A stretch of DNA of 7,583 nt from Brachyspira pilosicoli. Its GTDB lineage: Bacteria > Spirochaetota > Brachyspiria > Brachyspirales > Brachyspiraceae. Positions 1-7,555 of the stretch are shown one piece after another (positions within the stretch are counted from its first letter, which is position 1; each line of letters starts with the position of its first letter). A program made the position numbers and the translations under genes. The stretch spans positions 1 to 7,583 of the forward strand of contig NZ_SRZM01000299.1 in the NCBI RefSeq assembly GCF_019402445.1, read 5' to 3'. The notes beneath the pieces were generated by a model that was given only the letters and a program-made list of their open reading frames with translations, searched no databases and was not told where the DNA came from.

Positions 1-1
1 C

Positions 2-148
2 ATAGATAATATAAACCATTATTTAGCATTTTTAACTATAGGACTCTCTTTCATTCTTATAATCTCTATTTATTGTACAAAAAAGATAAAATTGTCAAAA
101 ATGCTAATAATTTTTATTATAATAAAAAAGCTATCTTCATTATATTAA
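2..148 (+). CDS. Possible C-terminal tail of a membrane protein (partial, cut by window edge)
   Basis: One plus-strand frame is open from the left edge to a TAA at 146-148, giving 48 residues. It contains a hydrophobic stretch that could be one membrane helix (LAFLTIGLSFILIISIYC) followed by a lysine-rich turn, as at the end of many transporters. The part encoding this helix is richer in C than the nearby non-coding DNA, which mildly favours coding. Against it, the frame ends inside the hairpin that terminates the convergent receptor gene, and the last 15 residues are low in complexity. No family can be named. If real, the gene is convergent with the chemoreceptor. Confidence 0.3.
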   Translation: MDNINHYLAFLTIGLSFILIISIYCTKKIKLSKMLIIFIIIKKLSSLY

Positions 149-162
149 GATGAGATAGCTTT
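124..162 (-). terminator. Rho-independent terminator of the chemoreceptor gene
   Basis: The arms 127-136 and 153-162 are perfect 10-bp complements (AAAGCTATCT / AGATAGCTTT) around a 16-nt loop. Read on the minus strand the hairpin is followed by a run of T (A at 124-129 on the plus strand). It begins 18 nt past the receptor stop codon. On the plus strand the tail is only TTTATATT, so it would be a weaker terminator for a convergent gene. Confidence 0.85.
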
Positions 163-180
163 ATATTAAATTAATATATT

Positions 181-2007
181 TTATATTTTAAAAAATTCTA
201 TACTTTTTTCTAAAAACTTAGCCTTTTCCAATAAAGATTTTGAAACCTCATAAGAACTCTCTGCCAAACTTGCATTCTGAGCCGTAGCACTTTCCATATT
301 ATTAACCTCTACACTTATCTGATTAGTACCGGATTCTTGTTCCAAAGTATTTGATGTAATAGCCTCCATAAGCTCAGAAGTTTCTGTTACTTTCTTTTGT
401 AAATCAACAAATATTTTTTGAGATTCTTTAGCAGTTTCTGTAGCCACAGCAACTTTTTGTGTTGTATTATCTACTAAATCAGTAATATCTTTTACAGAAG
501 CTTGAGTAGTTTGAGCAAGATTTCTTACTTCAGAAGCAACAACAGCAAAACCCTTACCCTGATCTCCTGCACGTGCTGCCTCAACAGAAGCATTAAGAGC
601 AAGTATATTAGTTTGAAAAGCAATATCTTCTATTATTTTAGTAATGTCTTTAATCTTTTCACTAGAATGATAAACCTCTTCCACATTAGAAGCTGTTTTT
701 GATATTATATTAGCAGCATTTTCAATAAATACAATAGATTCAGACATCATATTCTTACCAGCCACAGATTTTTCCGCTGATATCTTAATGCTAGAAACCA
801 TCTCCTCTATACTAGCAGCTGTTTCCTCTAAACTTGATGATTGAGAATCTGTTCTCTGAGATAATTCATTACTACTTTCCATCATATTTTCTGCCGCCTC
901 TATTATTTCATTAGAAGCATTATTAACATTAGAAACTACTTCAGATAATCTACTACTCATCAAATCAAAAACCCTCTCCAATTCTCCAAACTCATCTTTT
1001 CTATAATTTGTTATATTACTCTTTCTTATATTTCCATTAGATATATTTGTGGCATGAATCATTAGATTTTTTAATGGATATGTAACTCTTTTAATATATA
1101 GAAAAGCAAAAATATTTATAAAAATAATAGATAATATACAAATAACTATTGATATCTTTATAGAATCATTATTAGCCTGATAAATAATTTTATCATCCAT
1201 AGCCATAATTAAATACCAAGGCAAATTATCTATTCTAGTATAAACAGCAGTTCTAGAATCATGACTTACAGAAGATATATAAGTCATATACCCAGATAAT
1301 TGATTAGAAGAAATAATTTGTTCATAAGCCTCATTAGCTTTGGTATTAAGCTCATTTTTAGTATCCAAAACTATATTTCTATCATCATCTACTGCAAATA
1401 TTCTTGTTCTTTCAGGAAGTTTCAAATCTTGAAGTCTTACAGATAAATCTTCCCAATCCATAATAATATATACATTTCCTATATGCTCACCATTATAAAA
1501 CACCCCAGAAAGAGCAGCTAAAGACCATTTATTATCAGCAACAGATTTTTGTAATTGATCATCAAAAGAAGCTTTATTGTTATTTGCTTTTAATATATTT
1601 AAAATATTTGTTCTAATTGTGATAATATTCTCACCTATCTTTACACCATTTACATTATCCAATATTATACCATTTGTATCAGTTAAACCTATATCTAAAA
1701 CCAAATCGTTAATTGCTTCAAATTCAGCGAGTACAGGTCTAATATCAACAGCATCTCTATTTAAAAGATATGATATTACAACAGGAGATACTGCATAAGT
1801 TCTTATTAAATTTCTCTGATCATCTAACCAAGTATCCAACATCTCTTTATAACCAGTAACTGTGCTATTAAATCCAGATAAAGTAGATTCTTTTATTGTT
1901 TTATTAGACCTTATAGATAATATAACAACTATCAAAACTAAAAAAAATGTACTAAGCAAACTGATTGCAATAGGCATTTTCACCCTGATGGAGTGTCTTT
2001 TTTTCAT
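181..2007 (-). CDS. Methyl-accepting chemotaxis protein with Cache-type sensor
   Basis: This 608-residue inner-membrane chemoreceptor senses a ligand outside the cytoplasm and controls the CheA kinase through CheW. The order of parts is a short basic N-terminus, TM1 (about 12-32), an extracytoplasmic double-Cache-like domain (about 35-282), TM2 (about 284-306), a HAMP linker (about 307-360) and a coiled-coil signalling domain to the C-terminus. The kinase-control hairpin tip is near-consensus at 462-499 ([20 protein letters not shown], then [15 protein letters not shown]). Methylation-type Glu/Gln/Ser/Thr-rich helices lie near 388-405 and 550-585. Cache signs are the strand [13 protein letters not shown] (105-117) and [12 protein letters not shown] (261-272) just before TM2. 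I do not see the arginine-plus-WY signature of amino-acid-binding dCache domains, so the ligand is unknown. The protein ends EFFKI without a CheR-tethering pentapeptide. The ATG at 2007 has a well-placed AAGGAA. No che gene is adjacent. Confidence 0.95.
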   Translation of the reverse strand: MKKRHSIRVKMPIAISLLSTFFLVLIVVILSIRSNKTIKESTLSGFNSTVTGYKEMLDTWLDDQRNLIRTYAVSPVVISYLLNRDAVDIRPVLAEFEAINDLVLDIGLTDTNGIILDNVNGVKIGENIITIRTNILNILKANNNKASFDDQLQKSVADNKWSLAALSGVFYNGEHIGNVYIIMDWEDLSVRLQDLKLPERTRIFAVDDDRNIVLDTKNELNTKANEAYEQIISSNQLSGYMTYISSVSHDSRTAVYTRIDNLPWYLIMAMDDKIIYQANNDSIKISIVICILSIIFINIFAFLYIKRVTYPLKNLMIHATNISNGNIRKSNITNYRKDEFGELERVFDLMSSRLSEVVSNVNNASNEIIEAAENMMESSNELSQRTDSQSSSLEETAASIEEMVSSIKISAEKSVAGKNMMSESIVFIENAANIISKTASNVEEVYHSSEKIKDITKIIEDIAFQTNILALNASVEAARAGDQGKGFAVVASEVRNLAQTTQASVKDITDLVDNTTQKVAVATETAKESQKIFVDLQKKVTETSELMEAITSNTLEQESGTNQISVEVNNMESATAQNASLAESSYEVSKSLLEKAKFLEKSIEFFKI

Positions 2008-2013
2008 AATGTA

Positions 2014-2019
2014 TTCCTT
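2014..2019 (-). promoter_or_regulatory. Ribosome binding site of the chemoreceptor
   Basis: The minus strand reads AAGGAA, then 6 nt, then the ATG at 2007. This fixes the start of the receptor. Confidence 0.8.
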
Positions 2020-2042
2020 ATATTGTTGTTGTAGTGTGCGAG

Positions 2043-2069
2043 TTTATATTAAAATATCTTTAATGTCAA
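2043..2069 (-). promoter_or_regulatory. Candidate sigma-70 promoter of the chemoreceptor
   Basis: On the minus strand there is a perfect TTGACA -35 box (2064-2069), a 15-nt spacer and TATAAA (2043-2048). The spacer is short; a 17-nt reading gives the weaker TAAACT. The start codon is 36 nt beyond the -10 box, leaving a leader of about 30 nt. The hppA promoter has the same -35 word. Motility-sigma boxes were not evident. Confidence 0.55.
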
Positions 2070-2192
2070 TATAATATGTAATTTTTATTCTTAGAATATG
2101 TAAATATTATTCTATAATTTAGTTACAACAAATAAAGATAGTACATATAGAACATTTATTTTAATTATTATAAATATTTTCAATTTAGGCAT

Positions 2193-2228
2193 AAAAAAGC
2201 TGCTTAACTAATTAAAGTCAAGCAGCTT
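2193..2228 (-). terminator. Rho-independent terminator of hppA
   Basis: The arms 2197-2205 and 2220-2228 form a 9-bp stem (AAGCTGCTT / AAGCAGCTT). On the minus strand it is followed by a T run (A at 2193-2198). It begins 23 nt past the pyrophosphatase stop and precedes the receptor's own promoter, so the two genes are separate units. Confidence 0.88.
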
Positions 2229-2251
2229 ATATATATATTTAATAAAATTTA

Positions 2252-4639
2252 TTACTTAATAATTTGGTCAGCTATTCCAAGTAAAGCCTGAATTTTTGGT
2301 GAGAAAGCAACAACAGCACCAGCAAATACAACACTTATTAAGCTCATAAGTTTAATAAGAATGTTTAAGCTTGGTCCAGAAGTATCTTTGAATGGGTCAC
2401 CAACTGTATCACCTATAACAGCAGCAGCATGATTAGGGTTAGTAATTTTATTACCATTTTCATCAAGTATCTTCTTACCACCTAAATTACCAGCTTCGAT
2501 ATATTTTTTAGCATTATCCCAAGCACCACCAGCATTAGACATCATAACAGCCATAGCAAAACCAGAAGTTAAACCACCAACTAACATACCTATAACAGCT
2601 GGTACACCAAATATAAAACCAACAACAACAGGTACAACTATAGCAAGTACAGAAGGAACAATCATTTCTTTTTGAGCAGATTTAGTACAAATTTGAACAG
2701 CTTTCTCATAATCAGCCTTAGCACCAGCCTCTCCAGCTAATAAACCTTTAATCTCTCTAAATTGTCTTCTAACTTCCTCAACAACTCCAGCAGCAGCACG
2801 TCCAACAGCTTTCATAGTTAAAGCACAGAAGAAGAATACTAACATAGCACCAATAAATATACCAACTAATACTTTAGGGTTCATCAAGTGAATATTGAAA
2901 GCATTCATAAACTCATTCATATGCAAGCTATAAACTATTTTTTGATATAATTCTGCAGGTGTGTTAGCAGTATACTCTACAGTACCAAGATTAATAGAAG
3001 TTAAATTACCAGAATTAATCATTCTACCTAAAGAAACTTTAATCTCTTCTATATAAGCAGCAATTAAAGCCATAGCAGTTAAAGCAGCAGAACATATAGC
3101 AAAACCTTTACCAGTAGCAGCAGTAGTATTACCTAAAGAGTCTAAAGCATCAGTTCTCTCTCTAACACTCTCAGGAAGACCAGACATCTCAGCATTACCG
3201 CCAGCATTGTCAGCTATAGGACCATAAGCATCTGTAGCTAATGTGATACCTAAAGTAGATAACATACCAACAGAAGCTAAAGCAATACCATATAAACCTT
3301 GAGAGAATGCAGAAGCACCAGCACCAAAACCTCCAGCAAAACCAAATGCTAATATAATAGAAACAACTACTGTAACAACAGGTATTAAAGTAGATTGCAT
3401 ACCAACAGCAAGTCCGCCGATTATAACTGTAGCAGGACCAGTTTTAGATTGTTCAGCAACCCATTGAGTAGGTCTGTATTCAGCAGCTGTGTAATATTCT
3501 GTAAAGAAACCAACAACGTTACCAGCTATAAGTCCTACAATTATAGAAACAAATAAGCCTAAGTTGTTTGGAAGAAGCATTTTTACTAATATAAAAGCAA
3601 CTACTATTATTATAGCACTGCTCACATAAACACCAACTCTTAAAGATTTTAATAATTCTCCCATAGTAGCACCTTCTTTAGTTTTAACGAAGAATACACC
3701 TATTATAGAAGAAAGAGTACCAATAGCAGCAAGTATCATAGGAAGAGATACAGCATATATAGGACTAATATCAGGATTAATATAACCAAAAGCAGCAGAA
3801 CCTAAACTCATAGCAGCAAGTATAGAACCTGCATAAGATTCATATAGGTCAGCACCCATACCAGCAACGTCACCAACGTTATCACCAACGTTGTCGGCTA
3901 TAACAGCAGGGTTTCTAGGGTCATCTTCAGGTATTCCAGCTTCAACTTTACCTACCAAGTCAGCACCAACGTCAGCAGCTTTAGTAAATATACCGCCGCC
4001 AACACGAGCAAATAAAGCTTGGAAAGAAGCACCTACACCAAAACTAAGCATTGTAGTAGTTACAAAGTGCATCTTAGCAGATATAAACTCTGAAGAATCA
4101 CGAGCAATATTACCTAAAGCCAAGAAGTCAGTATTAAACCAACTATTATCAAGCCAAGCATTAAGTATTATAAACCACATAGATATATCAAATAAAGCTA
4201 AACCAACAACAGTAAGACCCATAACAGCACCAGAACGGAAAGCTATAGTTAAACCTTGGTTTAGTGATTTGCTAGCAGCATTAGCAGTTCTTGCTGATGC
4301 ATAAGTAGCAGTTTTCATACCTAGAAAGCCAGAAAGTGTTGAGAAGAAACCTCCTGTTAAGAAACCTATAGGAATGAATGGATTTTGTACTTTTAAAGCA
4401 TAAGAAAGAATAGCAAAAATTATGAAAGCTCCAGCAAAGAAGAAAGCTATAACTCTATATTGTTGTTTAAGATAAGCTATAGCACCAGAGCGAACATGCG
4501 AAGCAATTTCTTTCATTTTGTCTGTACCTTCATCTTGCTTACGCATCCATTTATAAAAATAGAATGCAAAAGCTAAGGTTAGAATTGCCGCTGATATTGT
4601 AAAAAAGCGGGCATTTTGAGCTAAAATTTCGTATTTCAT
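2252..4639 (-). CDS. hppA: Membrane-bound K+-dependent pyrophosphatase, probably Na+-pumping
   Basis: This 795-residue integral membrane enzyme hydrolyses cytoplasmic pyrophosphate and pumps cations out of the cell. Family signatures are all present: [11 protein letters not shown] (223-233), the PPi/Mg-binding [19 protein letters not shown] (239-257), [16 protein letters not shown] (470-485), and the C-terminal [15 protein letters not shown] (701-715) with [15 protein letters not shown] (743-757). [10 protein letters not shown] (503-512) has Ala507 and Gly510 where K+-independent enzymes carry Lys and Thr, so K+ dependence is predicted. Glu267 in ADLYESYAG is at the position used by Na+-PPases rather than one turn later as in plant H+-PPases. 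Na+ or dual Na+/H+ pumping is therefore likelier than H+ alone, but this needs alignment. The protein is longer than the roughly 670-770 residues of classical members, with extra hydrophilic segments near 155-190 and 535-590. The start has AGGG 7 nt upstream. It is a single-gene unit. Confidence 0.96.
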   Translation of the reverse strand: MKYEILAQNARFFTISAAILTLAFAFYFYKWMRKQDEGTDKMKEIASHVRSGAIAYLKQQYRVIAFFFAGAFIIFAILSYALKVQNPFIPIGFLTGGFFSTLSGFLGMKTATYASARTANAASKSLNQGLTIAFRSGAVMGLTVVGLALFDISMWFIILNAWLDNSWFNTDFLALGNIARDSSEFISAKMHFVTTTMLSFGVGASFQALFARVGGGIFTKAADVGADLVGKVEAGIPEDDPRNPAVIADNVGDNVGDVAGMGADLYESYAGSILAAMSLGSAAFGYINPDISPIYAVSLPMILAAIGTLSSIIGVFFVKTKEGATMGELLKSLRVGVYVSSAIIIVVAFILVKMLLPNNLGLFVSIIVGLIAGNVVGFFTEYYTAAEYRPTQWVAEQSKTGPATVIIGGLAVGMQSTLIPVVTVVVSIILAFGFAGGFGAGASAFSQGLYGIALASVGMLSTLGITLATDAYGPIADNAGGNAEMSGLPESVRERTDALDSLGNTTAATGKGFAICSAALTAMALIAAYIEEIKVSLGRMINSGNLTSINLGTVEYTANTPAELYQKIVYSLHMNEFMNAFNIHLMNPKVLVGIFIGAMLVFFFCALTMKAVGRAAAGVVEEVRRQFREIKGLLAGEAGAKADYEKAVQICTKSAQKEMIVPSVLAIVVPVVVGFIFGVPAVIGMLVGGLTSGFAMAVMMSNAGGAWDNAKKYIEAGNLGGKKILDENGNKITNPNHAAAVIGDTVGDPFKDTSGPSLNILIKLMSLISVVFAGAVVAFSPKIQALLGIADQIIK

Positions 4640-4646
4640 ATACTTA

Positions 4647-4650
4647 CCCT
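4647..4650 (-). promoter_or_regulatory. Ribosome binding site of hppA
   Basis: The minus strand reads TAGGG, 7 nt, ATG. It supports the ATG at 4639 as the start. Confidence 0.7.
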
Positions 4651-4686
4651 ATTTTTTGAATTTTGTTAGAAATTATACAGTTATGT

Positions 4687-4715
4687 AGTATATCATAAAA
4701 CTCATAAATTGTCAA
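4687..4715 (-). promoter_or_regulatory. Sigma-70 promoter of hppA
   Basis: On the minus strand there is a perfect TTGACA (4710-4715), a spacer of exactly 17 nt and TATACT (4687-4692), a near-consensus promoter. Predicted transcription starts near 4680, giving a leader of about 40 nt. A/T-rich DNA continues upstream of the -35 box in the UP-element position. The insertion sequence begins 20 bp upstream of the -35 box, so the core promoter is untouched. A second TATAAT at 4672-4677 lacks a partner -35 box. Confidence 0.8.
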
Positions 4716-4720
4716 TTATT

Positions 4721-4735
4721 TTTAAAATCATTTTT
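4721..4735. repeat. Left copy of the 15-bp target-site duplication
   Basis: TTTAAAATCATTTTT abuts the left end of the insertion sequence and is repeated exactly, in the same orientation, against its right end (5753-5767). The word is nearly palindromic (AAAAT-C-ATTTT). Duplications up to about 15 bp are known for the IS481 family; IS3 elements usually give 3-5 bp. Confidence 0.85.
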
Positions 4736-4759
4736 TGTTTAGGAGCCACAGATACTGCA
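4736..4759 (+). repeat. Left terminal inverted repeat of the IS
   Basis: This starts TGTTTAGGAGCC and ends ATACTGCA. Against the reverse complement of 5729-5752 it matches 16 of 24 positions without gaps; the shared parts include AG, AGC, ATA and TGCA. Confidence 0.8.
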
Positions 4760-4821
4760 CACTTTTTAGTTTAAAAAAAGCAGGTATTCCTTATAATTTA
4801 AATTAGCAGAAATAAACCAAT

Positions 4822-5727
4822 ATGAAACAATATAATTCAAATCAGAAAAAAAAGATAGTATTAACTATTAACAAAGTAAAAAATAAAAAAGCACAGGCTT
4901 TAAAATTTAATATTAGTATTAGAAGTTATTATTATTGGAAAAAGAAATTACAAGAAACAGAGAAAATAGAAAATTAAAGCAGAAAACCTAAAAATAGTCC
5001 AAATAAATATCAAAATAAAAAGATTATTAATAAAATTATTGAAATACGAAAGAAATATAAATACGGTAAAGTAAAAATAAAAAAACTATTAGAAAGAGAA
5101 GATATTAAAATAGGGACTAGTGCTATAGAAACAATATTGAAAGAGCATAATTTATATAACAAAAGAAAGAGAAAATTAAGGAAGAAACATAAAGGAAAGC
5201 ATGCTATTTATATTAAAGAAGCAGGAGAAAAGATACAAATAGATGTCAAATATGCTTTTTTTGGAGAAATACGCTATTATCAATTTACTGCTGTAGATTT
5301 AGCCACTAGAATGAGTTTTAGATATTTATATGATGAAAAAAGTCCTTACAATACCATTGATTTTGTAAAACGAATGTTAGATTATTTTCCTTTTAGAATA
5401 CATTGTATTCAAACAGACAATGGTACAGAATTTACTTATCGAAAACATTCATTTGATACACAACACCCTTTAGATATATTTTGTAAGAAGAACTATATTA
5501 AAAGAGTTTACAGTCCTGTTGCCTCACCTTGGTATAATGGCGTAGTAGAGAGTACACATAGGCTAGACCAAAAAGAATTTTATGACTTTTGTATACAAGA
5601 ATTAACTTTAGAGAAAGCTAATCTAAAATTAAGAAAATATAATAATTTTTTCAATTATAAATGAATACATTCTGCTTTAAATTATGATACACCTATGCTA
5701 TACTTTTATAAATTAAGGAATTCCTAA
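4822..5727 (+). pseudogene. IS481-family DDE transposase, broken by two in-frame stops
   Basis: From the ATG at 4822 one frame runs 302 codons to TAA at 5725-5727, a usual length for the family, with TAA at 4975-4977 (codon 52) and TGA at 5662-5664 (codon 281) but no frameshift. The N-terminal part is a basic helix-turn-helix-like region ending ISIRSYYYWKKKL. After the first stop the reading continues SRKPKNSPNKY, a typical linker. The rve/DDE core has catalytic-type Asp141 (KIQIDVKY), Asp199 (IQTDNGTEF) and Glu243 (YNGVVESTHR), all present. After the second stop the frame continues IHSALNYDTPMLYF, the conserved family C-terminus, where the stop replaces what is normally Arg. The first stop sits where Lys is common, one base away (AAA). 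A TTG at 5137 opens a 175-codon piece holding the core, but it would lack the DNA-binding part and is probably not a real start. No good Shine-Dalgarno precedes 4822. Confidence 0.88.
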
Positions 5728-5728
5728 C

Positions 5729-5752
5729 TGCAATATGTTTAGCTTCTGTGCA
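5729..5752 (-). repeat. Right terminal inverted repeat of the IS
   Basis: On the minus strand it starts TGCACAGAAGCTAAAC and ends TTGCA. It begins right after the transposase frame's final TAA (5725-5727) and abuts the right direct repeat at 5753. Confidence 0.8.
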
Positions 5753-5767
5753 TTTAAAATCATTTTT
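5753..5767. repeat. Right copy of the 15-bp target-site duplication
   Basis: This is an exact second copy of TTTAAAATCATTTTT, immediately after the right inverted repeat. Its identity to the left copy suggests either a fairly recent insertion or slow drift. From here to 5816 the DNA is A/T-rich with no gene or site that I recognise. Confidence 0.85.
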
Positions 5768-5816
5768 AATTATAAATATTAGTTAATTCAAGACAATTAT
5801 TAATAATATCAATTAT

Positions 5817-5851
5817 AAAAAGGCTCAATCACAGTATTGTAATTAAGCCTT
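5817..5851 (-). terminator. Rho-independent terminator of assT
   Basis: The arms 5820-5832 and 5839-5851 form, in the minus-strand RNA, an uninterrupted 13-bp stem with two G-U wobbles and a 6-nt loop. It is followed by a run of U (A at 5817-5821). Read on the plus strand the wobbles become mismatches, so the hairpin clearly serves the minus-strand gene, whose stop is 24 nt upstream. Confidence 0.88.
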
Positions 5852-5875
5852 CATTATACTTTATTATAATAAAAA

Positions 5876-7393
5876 TTAATTAGGATTCTTCAAATTGCAG
5901 TCCTCTGAATAAACTCTTCCTTCATCATAGTACAAAGGCATTTTATCTCCTCTATAAACATCAAATGGTAAATCTAATTTAAATAATTCTTTTTTACTAT
6001 TTTTTCCTACTTCCAATATTATACCTAAATTAGCATAACATAATAATATATTTTGATAATTTTCTCCTGTAAAATCTACATCAGACATAGTTCTTGAATA
6101 GAAAGATGAATCTTTATATTCATAAACTTTAATAGCTGTATAATTACCATGTGTACCTGTTATTTTATATTCTACATATCTTGAACCATTAGGATTAGAA
6201 TCTTCGTCACCTTGATTGTCAAACATACCTAAATTGCCATTAGCAAGTAAAAACAATGCATGTTGATTTTTAGGACCATCATATATACCTGCCCCTTTTA
6301 CCCTATAAGCTTCTAAAGATTTTAAATCTTTAAAATGATAATCATATGGTAAACCATCACTAGCAGTTAGAGTAACATCTATTTTTAATTTCAAGCTATT
6401 ATCTGCCATCCACCAAATAAGTTTCCATTCTGAATAATCTATAGCTAACACTGCTCTTTTTCTTGATGAAACATATAAAATATCTTCTGACGAATCATAT
6501 ACTAATGAATTAACATGAAACCAATCTACCCATCGTTCATTTCCATTATTATCTTTATATATATTATTTACTTCTTCTCCAAATACTATTTTTTTAAATA
6601 TTGATTCATCTCCAGGATATGTTTTAAAATCCAAAGAGTTTTGTATTAATTTACCAAAACTTAAATCTCTTAATTTTGTACCTACTCTATTTATTTCTAT
6701 AAGTCTATCTTCCCACCCCATAGTTGAATACGATAAATATATATAATTACTATTTATTTTTATAGCATCATGATGACTTACTGATGGATATTGTACTAAA
6801 ACATTTCCTAACAAATCACTGTTTTTTGCACTATAATTTGGAAATAAAACTATTCTCTTATTTTCAATATAAAATTTCGAACCAGAATACCCAGTTTTTA
6901 AATATCTTGTATATCCATTTCTAGATATACCAATATCGAATTCTTCCATTGGATTTAGAAAAAAATATAACTCAGGATTATTTTTATATTTTTCTTCAGG
7001 TAAATTATTAATTGCCACATCATATTTTTTTTGTATATTTATGCCATTATATGATAAACTTCCTACACTAACATTTTTAGTTATTATTCTTCCTCCATCA
7101 TTTATTTCAATAACATTATCAGACTCAGGAAACATGCCATGTATTTCAAACTCCATGCCATAGCCTGATGGATAAGTATGTATTATATCTGGTTCTCCAT
7201 AAAGTCCTTTAACTGTTACTGTTATAGGTAAAGCATTAACTGTTTCTGTTGTATAAACTGCTGATAATGGCGTAACTCCATAAGGATTAACCACTATTTC
7301 TCCAATTCTACCAATAGAAGATGATGAATTATTCTTACATGATAAAGCAAATAAACTTGTAATTAATAATATAATTAATAGTATTTTTCTCAT
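5876..7393 (-). CDS. assT: Aryl-sulfate sulfotransferase (AssT family), predicted lipoprotein
   Basis: AssT enzymes move a sulfuryl group from one phenolic sulfate to another phenol outside the cytoplasm, without PAPS. The 505-residue product starts MRKILLIILLITSLFALSC, a lipoprotein signal with Cys19 as the lipidated residue. A beta-rich N-terminal domain follows (about 27-115), then the beta-propeller catalytic domain to the end. Visible family residues are HHDA (His207/His208), DWFHVNS with His293 and Asn295, SSRKR with Arg311 exactly 18 residues on, and NQHALFLLANGN with His378, matching the histidine sulfated during catalysis. The cysteine pair that precedes this histidine in enterobacterial AssT is absent; only Cys452 and Cys499 remain in the mature protein, and no dsbL/dsbI is adjacent. 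The ATG at 7393 is chosen because AGGA lies 8 nt before it; the ATG at 7402 adds three residues but has the AGG touching it. No strong promoter was found. It ends with its own terminator. Confidence 0.9.
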   Translation of the reverse strand: MRKILLIILLITSLFALSCKNNSSSSIGRIGEIVVNPYGVTPLSAVYTTETVNALPITVTVKGLYGEPDIIHTYPSGYGMEFEIHGMFPESDNVIEINDGGRIITKNVSVGSLSYNGINIQKKYDVAINNLPEEKYKNNPELYFFLNPMEEFDIGISRNGYTRYLKTGYSGSKFYIENKRIVLFPNYSAKNSDLLGNVLVQYPSVSHHDAIKINSNYIYLSYSTMGWEDRLIEINRVGTKLRDLSFGKLIQNSLDFKTYPGDESIFKKIVFGEEVNNIYKDNNGNERWVDWFHVNSLVYDSSEDILYVSSRKRAVLAIDYSEWKLIWWMADNSLKLKIDVTLTASDGLPYDYHFKDLKSLEAYRVKGAGIYDGPKNQHALFLLANGNLGMFDNQGDEDSNPNGSRYVEYKITGTHGNYTAIKVYEYKDSSFYSRTMSDVDFTGENYQNILLCYANLGIILEVGKNSKKELFKLDLPFDVYRGDKMPLYYDEGRVYSEDCNLKNPN

Positions 7394-7401
7394 AGATAAC
7401 A

Positions 7402-7405
7402 TCCT
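7402..7405 (-). promoter_or_regulatory. Ribosome binding site that decides the assT start
   Basis: The minus strand reads TTTTAGGATG, then TTATCT, then ATG. AGGA is 8 nt from the ATG at 7393, a normal spacing, while the upstream ATG at 7402 overlaps it. Initiation at 7393 is therefore favoured, and it also gives a more usual signal peptide start (MRKI). Confidence 0.65.
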
Positions 7406-7555
7406 AAAATATTTATATCAATGAATTTTTATACAGAATATTAAAAGATAGTATTTTTTTATATAATACAATGGTAGCATTTTGGAATAGATTTTTAAAA
7501 TTGGATAATAAAAATTGATTTTGTTTAAAAAATTTAAATAATGAAAAATTATTTT

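Larger units (their letters stand above)
4736..5752 (+). mobile_element. IS481-family insertion sequence, 1017 bp, transposase inactivated
   Basis: The element is bounded by imperfect 24-bp terminal inverted repeats (16 of 24 positions match, no gaps), both starting with TG; the left one starts TGT. Each end is directly abutted by the same 15-bp direct repeat. It carries one transposase frame that fills nearly the whole length and stops at the inner edge of the right repeat. Size, single frame, TG ends, long duplication and transposase type agree with IS481. A subterminal word ATTCCTTA occurs about 27-34 bp inside the right repeat (5714-5721, inverted) and about 50 bp inside the left end (4786-4793); it may be a transposase site. 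The transposase has two nonsense codons, so self-mobility is unlikely. The element lies between the assT terminator and the hppA promoter, transcribed away from hppA. Confidence 0.88.

Noticed and set aside
3891..4304. 137-codon plus-strand open frame
   Set aside because: It lies wholly antisense to hppA in a region of strong codon bias and resembles no protein; it is a shadow of hppA. The plus-strand frames at 502-702, 1577-1798 and 1862-2074 are likewise shadows of the receptor, the last running into its leader.
5137..5664. A stand-alone 175-residue transposase starting at TTG 5137
   Set aside because: The same frame continues upstream with family-like sequence to ATG 4822 and downstream past TGA to 5727. 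It is the middle of a broken 302-codon gene, not a short gene of its own.
4756..5752. IS left end at TGCACA (4756), giving a 997-bp element
   Set aside because: TGCACA matches the right tip, but aligning from 4736 gives an ungapped 24-bp inverted repeat and places the end exactly at the 15-bp direct repeat, which 4756 does not.
181..7393. assT, hppA and the receptor as one co-transcribed operon
   Set aside because: Each gene is followed by its own U-tailed hairpin, hppA and the receptor have their own promoters, and a plus-strand IS separates assT from hppA.
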